Below are positions 62,108-64,000 of a stretch of 64,000 nucleotides of DNA, one piece after another. The stretch is from an uncultured Marinobacterium sp. GTDB taxonomy: Bacteria; Pseudomonadota; Gammaproteobacteria; Pseudomonadales; Balneatricaceae. Numbering within the stretch: position 1 is the stretch's first letter; each line of letters begins with the position of its first letter. Position numbers and translations under genes: made by a program. The notes beneath the pieces are model-generated. The model did no database searches, had not been told where the DNA came from, and saw only the letters and a program-made list of their open reading frames with translations. The DNA is taken from NCBI GenBank assembly GCA_947501565.1, contig CANMWJ010000005.1, positions 216,512 to 280,511 of the forward strand, in the 5' to 3' direction.

Positions 62108-63343
62108 ATGGCTCTTTATGTACAGAAGTACGGCGGGACCTCCGTCGGGAGCGTTGAGCGTATTGAAGCCGTCGCTGATAAGGTGAGCGGTTTCCGGTGC
62201 GATGGCCACGATGTAGTGGTGGTGGTTTCCGCCATGAGTGGCGAGACCAACCGTCTGATCGGATTGGCTAAGGATATTCAGGATACGCCTACACCGCGTG
62301 AAATGGATGTGCTGGTCTCTACCGGTGAGCAAGTGACGATCGCGTTGCTCTGTATGGCGCTGAACAAGAGGGGCGTGCCAGCGCGCTCCTATACCGGCTC
62401 ACAGGTCAAAATACTGACCGACAGTGCGCACACAAAAGCGCGTATCCAGGATATCGAGGTGCAGAGTATGCGCTCTGATCTGGATGCGGGGCGGGTAATT
62501 GTCGTGGCTGGCTTCCAGGGTGTCGACGCAGAGGGCAATATCACCACGCTGGGGCGTGGTGGTTCCGACACTACAGGTGTCGCTCTGGCGGCGGCGTTGA
62601 AAGCCGACGAGTGTCAGATCTATACCGACGTGGATGGTGTATATACGACGGATCCCAGGGTTGTAGAAGGCGCGCAGCGCCTCGAGAAGATCACCTTCGA
62701 AGAGATGCTGGAGATGGCCAGTCTCGGCTCTAAGGTGCTTCAGATCCGCGCGGTGGAGTTTGCGGGCAAATACAAAGTGCCCCTGAGGGTGCTGTCCAGT
62801 TTCAAGGATGGCCCCGGTACGCTGATTACCATAGAGGAAGAAGATACAGTGGAAAAACCGGTTATCTCTGGCATCGCGTTTAACCGCGATGAAGCGAAGC
62901 TGACTGTATTGGGTGTGCCAGATGTTCCGGGTGTTGCATCCAGAATTCTGGGGCCGATCAGTCGCGAGAATATCGAGGTCGACATCATCGTACAGAATGT
63001 TGCGGCTGATAAAACCACCGATTTCACCTTTACGGTGCATCGGAACGACTATCCGGCGGCTGAGGCGGTGCTGCAAAAGGTTGCGGCTGAGCTGGGTGCC
63101 CGGGAAGTGGTTGGCGACGGTAAAATCGCGAAGGTGTCCATCGTCGGCGTTGGTATGCGTTCCCATGCGGGGGTTGCCAGCAAGATGTTTGACGCTCTGG
63201 CAGCAGAGAATATCAACATTCAGATGATCTCCACGTCGGAGATCAAAGTGTCTGTCGTAATCGCTGAGAAGTATCTGGAACTGGCTGTGCGGTCATTGCA
63301 TTCAGCCTTTGATCTGGATGCGGCAGACGTTGTAAGCGAATAA
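62108..63343 (+). CDS. lysC: Aspartate kinase
   Basis: A 411-residue kinase, the size of the monofunctional Pseudomonas-type enzyme. N-terminal [13 protein letters not shown] is the kinase signature, followed by [14 protein letters not shown] and [18 protein letters not shown]. Two ACT domains form the C-terminal third ([22 protein letters not shown] and [16 protein letters not shown]). It opens the Asp family pathway to Lys, Thr and Met and is usually inhibited by Lys and Thr. No ribosome site inside is certain, but the family often makes a short beta chain from an internal start. It follows alaS by 46 bases. Confidence 0.97.
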   Translation: MALYVQKYGGTSVGSVERIEAVADKVSGFRCDGHDVVVVVSAMSGETNRLIGLAKDIQDTPTPREMDVLVSTGEQVTIALLCMALNKRGVPARSYTGSQVKILTDSAHTKARIQDIEVQSMRSDLDAGRVIVVAGFQGVDAEGNITTLGRGGSDTTGVALAAALKADECQIYTDVDGVYTTDPRVVEGAQRLEKITFEEMLEMASLGSKVLQIRAVEFAGKYKVPLRVLSSFKDGPGTLITIEEEDTVEKPVISGIAFNRDEAKLTVLGVPDVPGVASRILGPISRENIEVDIIVQNVAADKTTDFTFTVHRNDYPAAEAVLQKVAAELGAREVVGDGKIAKVSIVGVGMRSHAGVASKMFDALAAENINIQMISTSEIKVSVVIAEKYLELAVRSLHSAFDLDAADVVSE

Positions 63344-63345
63344 GA

Positions 63346-63375
63346 AGTTGCTGGTCTATAGTTAGATCAGCAACT
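63346..63375 (+). promoter_or_regulatory. Long perfect stem-loop between lysC and csrA
   Basis: AGTTGCTG (63346-63353) pairs with CAGCAACT (63368-63375), and TCTA/TAGA extend the stem across a G-T wobble to a 4-nt loop (about 13 pairs). No T-tract follows, so terminator function is not certain. It begins 2 bases after the lysC stop. Confidence 0.6.
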
Positions 63376-63412
63376 CCTCACTTGGTGTTTGTGTGGCAAG
63401 GAGTTGGACGAT

Positions 63413-63454
63413 ATGTCACTCAAGCACCCTCGGGCTCATTCCTTGAGCCTGTAA
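63413..63454 (+). CDS. Possible 13-residue leader peptide upstream of csrA
   Basis: ATG 63413 begins MSLKHPRAHSLSL, stop TAA 63452-63454. AAGGAG (63398-63403) is 9 bases upstream, a reasonable ribosome site. CTCAAG/CTTGAG (63419-63424 and 63442-63447) can pair inside it, so translation could alter folding of the csrA leader. Such a short ORF could also occur by chance. Confidence 0.3.
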   Translation: MSLKHPRAHSLSL

Positions 63455-63482
63455 AACAGGATGATTTAAGGAGATTCTACAC

Positions 63483-63671
63483 ATGTTAATTCTTACCCGC
63501 CGCGTCGGCGAAACTCTTATGGTTGGTGATGAAGTCACTGTCACAGTATTGGGTGTGAAAGGAAACCAGGTGCGCATTGGTGTGAATGCGCCTAAGGATG
63601 TATCCGTTCATCGCGAAGAGATTTATCAGCGCATCCAGCGCGAAAAAGCCGATGAAGGGAATAAAGAGTAA
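63483..63671 (+). CDS. csrA: Carbon storage regulator CsrA
   Basis: A 62-residue RNA-binding protein (E. coli 61). The N-terminal [16 protein letters not shown] and the C-terminal [16 protein letters not shown] form the RNA-binding surfaces. It binds GGA motifs in mRNA leaders and represses or stabilises messages for motility, carbon storage and virulence. The leader has GGA at 63400-63402, 63406-63408 and 63459-63461, and within the ribosome site at 63470-63472, which suggests autoregulation. AAGGAG lies 8-9 bases before the ATG. The tRNA genes follow. Confidence 0.97.
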   Translation: MLILTRRVGETLMVGDEVTVTVLGVKGNQVRIGVNAPKDVSVHREEIYQRIQREKADEGNKE

Positions 63672-63711
63672 TTTTTTTCAAAAAAAGCTTTCCTTTTGAA
63701 AATCAGGCAGG

Positions 63712-63717
63712 TATAGT
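63712..63717 (+). promoter_or_regulatory. Possible -10 box of the tRNA operon
   Basis: TATAGT lies 15 bases before tRNA-Ser and is followed by a G+C-rich TCGCGCCG stretch like stringent promoters. The -35 is not clear. TTTTCAAAA / TTTTGAAAA inverted repeats lie upstream near 63675-63700. Confidence 0.35.
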
Positions 63718-63732
63718 TCGCGCCGTTGTTTA

Positions 63733-63820
63733 GGTGAGCTGGCCGAGTGGCTGAAGGCGCGCCCCTGCTAAGGGCGTATACCGCAAGGTATCGAGGGTTC
63801 GAATCCCTCGCTCACCGCCA
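63733..63820 (+). tRNA. tRNA-Ser(GCT)
   Basis: 88 bases including encoded CCA (63818-63820). The acceptor stem GGTGAGC pairs with GCTCACC, the anticodon loop CTGCTAA gives GCT, the long variable arm typical of tRNA-Ser is present, and the T-loop is GGTTCGAATCC. It reads AGC and AGU. Confidence 0.96.
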
Positions 63821-63823
63821 TCA

Positions 63824-63900
63824 GCGCCCGTAGCTCAGCTGGATAGAGTACCTGGCTACGAACCAGGCGGTCAGAGGTTCGAATCCTCTCGGGCGCGCCA
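63824..63900 (+). tRNA. tRNA-Arg(ACG), copy 1
   Basis: 77 bases with CCA encoded. The acceptor stem GCGCCCG pairs with CGGGCGC, the D-loop is AGCTCAGCTGGATAGAG, the anticodon loop CTACGAA gives ACG (inosine at 34 in vivo), and the T-arm is GAGGTTCGAATCCTC. It is 3 bases after tRNA-Ser. Confidence 0.96.
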
Positions 63901-63924
63901 CTTAAAACAACGACTTTAGGGTAA

Positions 63925-64000
63925 GCGCCCGTAGCTCAGCTGGATAGAGTACCTGGCTACGAACCAGGCGGTCAGAGGTTCGAATCCTCTCGGGCGCGCC
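63925..64000 (+). tRNA. tRNA-Arg(ACG), copy 2, cut one base short by the window
   Basis: The 76 bases seen are identical to 63824-63899; only the last A of CCA lies beyond the window. The spacer between copies is 24 bases. Confidence 0.95.

Overview
The window is a piece of a gammaproteobacterial chromosome. The core gene order matches the Pseudomonas/Oceanospirillales side of the class: map-glnD diverging from rpsB-tsf-pyrH-frr-uppS-cdsA-rseP-bamA-skp-lpxD-fabZ-lpxA-lpxB-rnhB-dnaE-accA, then tilS-pyrG-eno-ftsB-truD-surE-pcm-nlpD-rpoS, mutS/fdxA, recA-recX-alaS-lysC-csrA and tRNA-Ser/tRNA-Arg. A FabY-type ketoacyl synthase and the flgT/flgO/flgP flagellar-ring genes fit a motile marine member such as an Oceanospirillaceae-like bacterium. 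The genus cannot be read from the sequence.

Layout. (1) 1-7184 is the A+T-rich end of a surface polysaccharide cluster: partial ATP-grasp ligase, hexapeptide acyltransferase, WecE-like aminotransferase, Wzx flippase, GT4 glycosyltransferase, Wzy-like polymerase and WecG/TagA glycosyltransferase. (2) 7329-8780 is insertion-sequence debris: an IS3-family element with a broken orfB and an IS200/IS605 tnpA remnant. (3) 8784-11136 holds wecA and galE on the minus strand, which supply the lipid-linked first sugar and a nucleotide sugar. (4) 11284-12634 is a decayed beta-CASP metallo-beta-lactamase gene. (5) 12804-25161 carries prfC, a TatD nuclease, fabY, an OmpA-like lipoprotein, flgT/flgO/flgP, a DUF1244 gene, glnD and map. 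(6) 25484-57954 is the conserved block for translation, envelope biogenesis, replication and stress response. (7) 58041-64000 carries a DUF192 lipoprotein, recX, alaS, lysC, csrA and three tRNAs.

Many genes serve the envelope. UppS, CdsA, the LpxA/D/B set, FabZ, BamA, Skp and RseP make and assemble the outer membrane. WecA, Wzx, Wzy and the glycosyltransferases use undecaprenyl phosphate, and a DUF368 protein probably recycles it.

The most unusual signal is an absence. The slots where relatives carry the MEP isoprenoid genes are closed: dxr between cdsA and rseP, and ispD-ispF between ftsB and truD. All neighbours are intact and tightly spaced, so the genes have either moved or been replaced by another isoprenoid route. 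Other points of note are a probable structured and CsrA-controlled csrA leader with a 13-codon ORF, an 11-bp tandem repeat between polysaccharide genes, and the decayed metallo-beta-lactamase gene.
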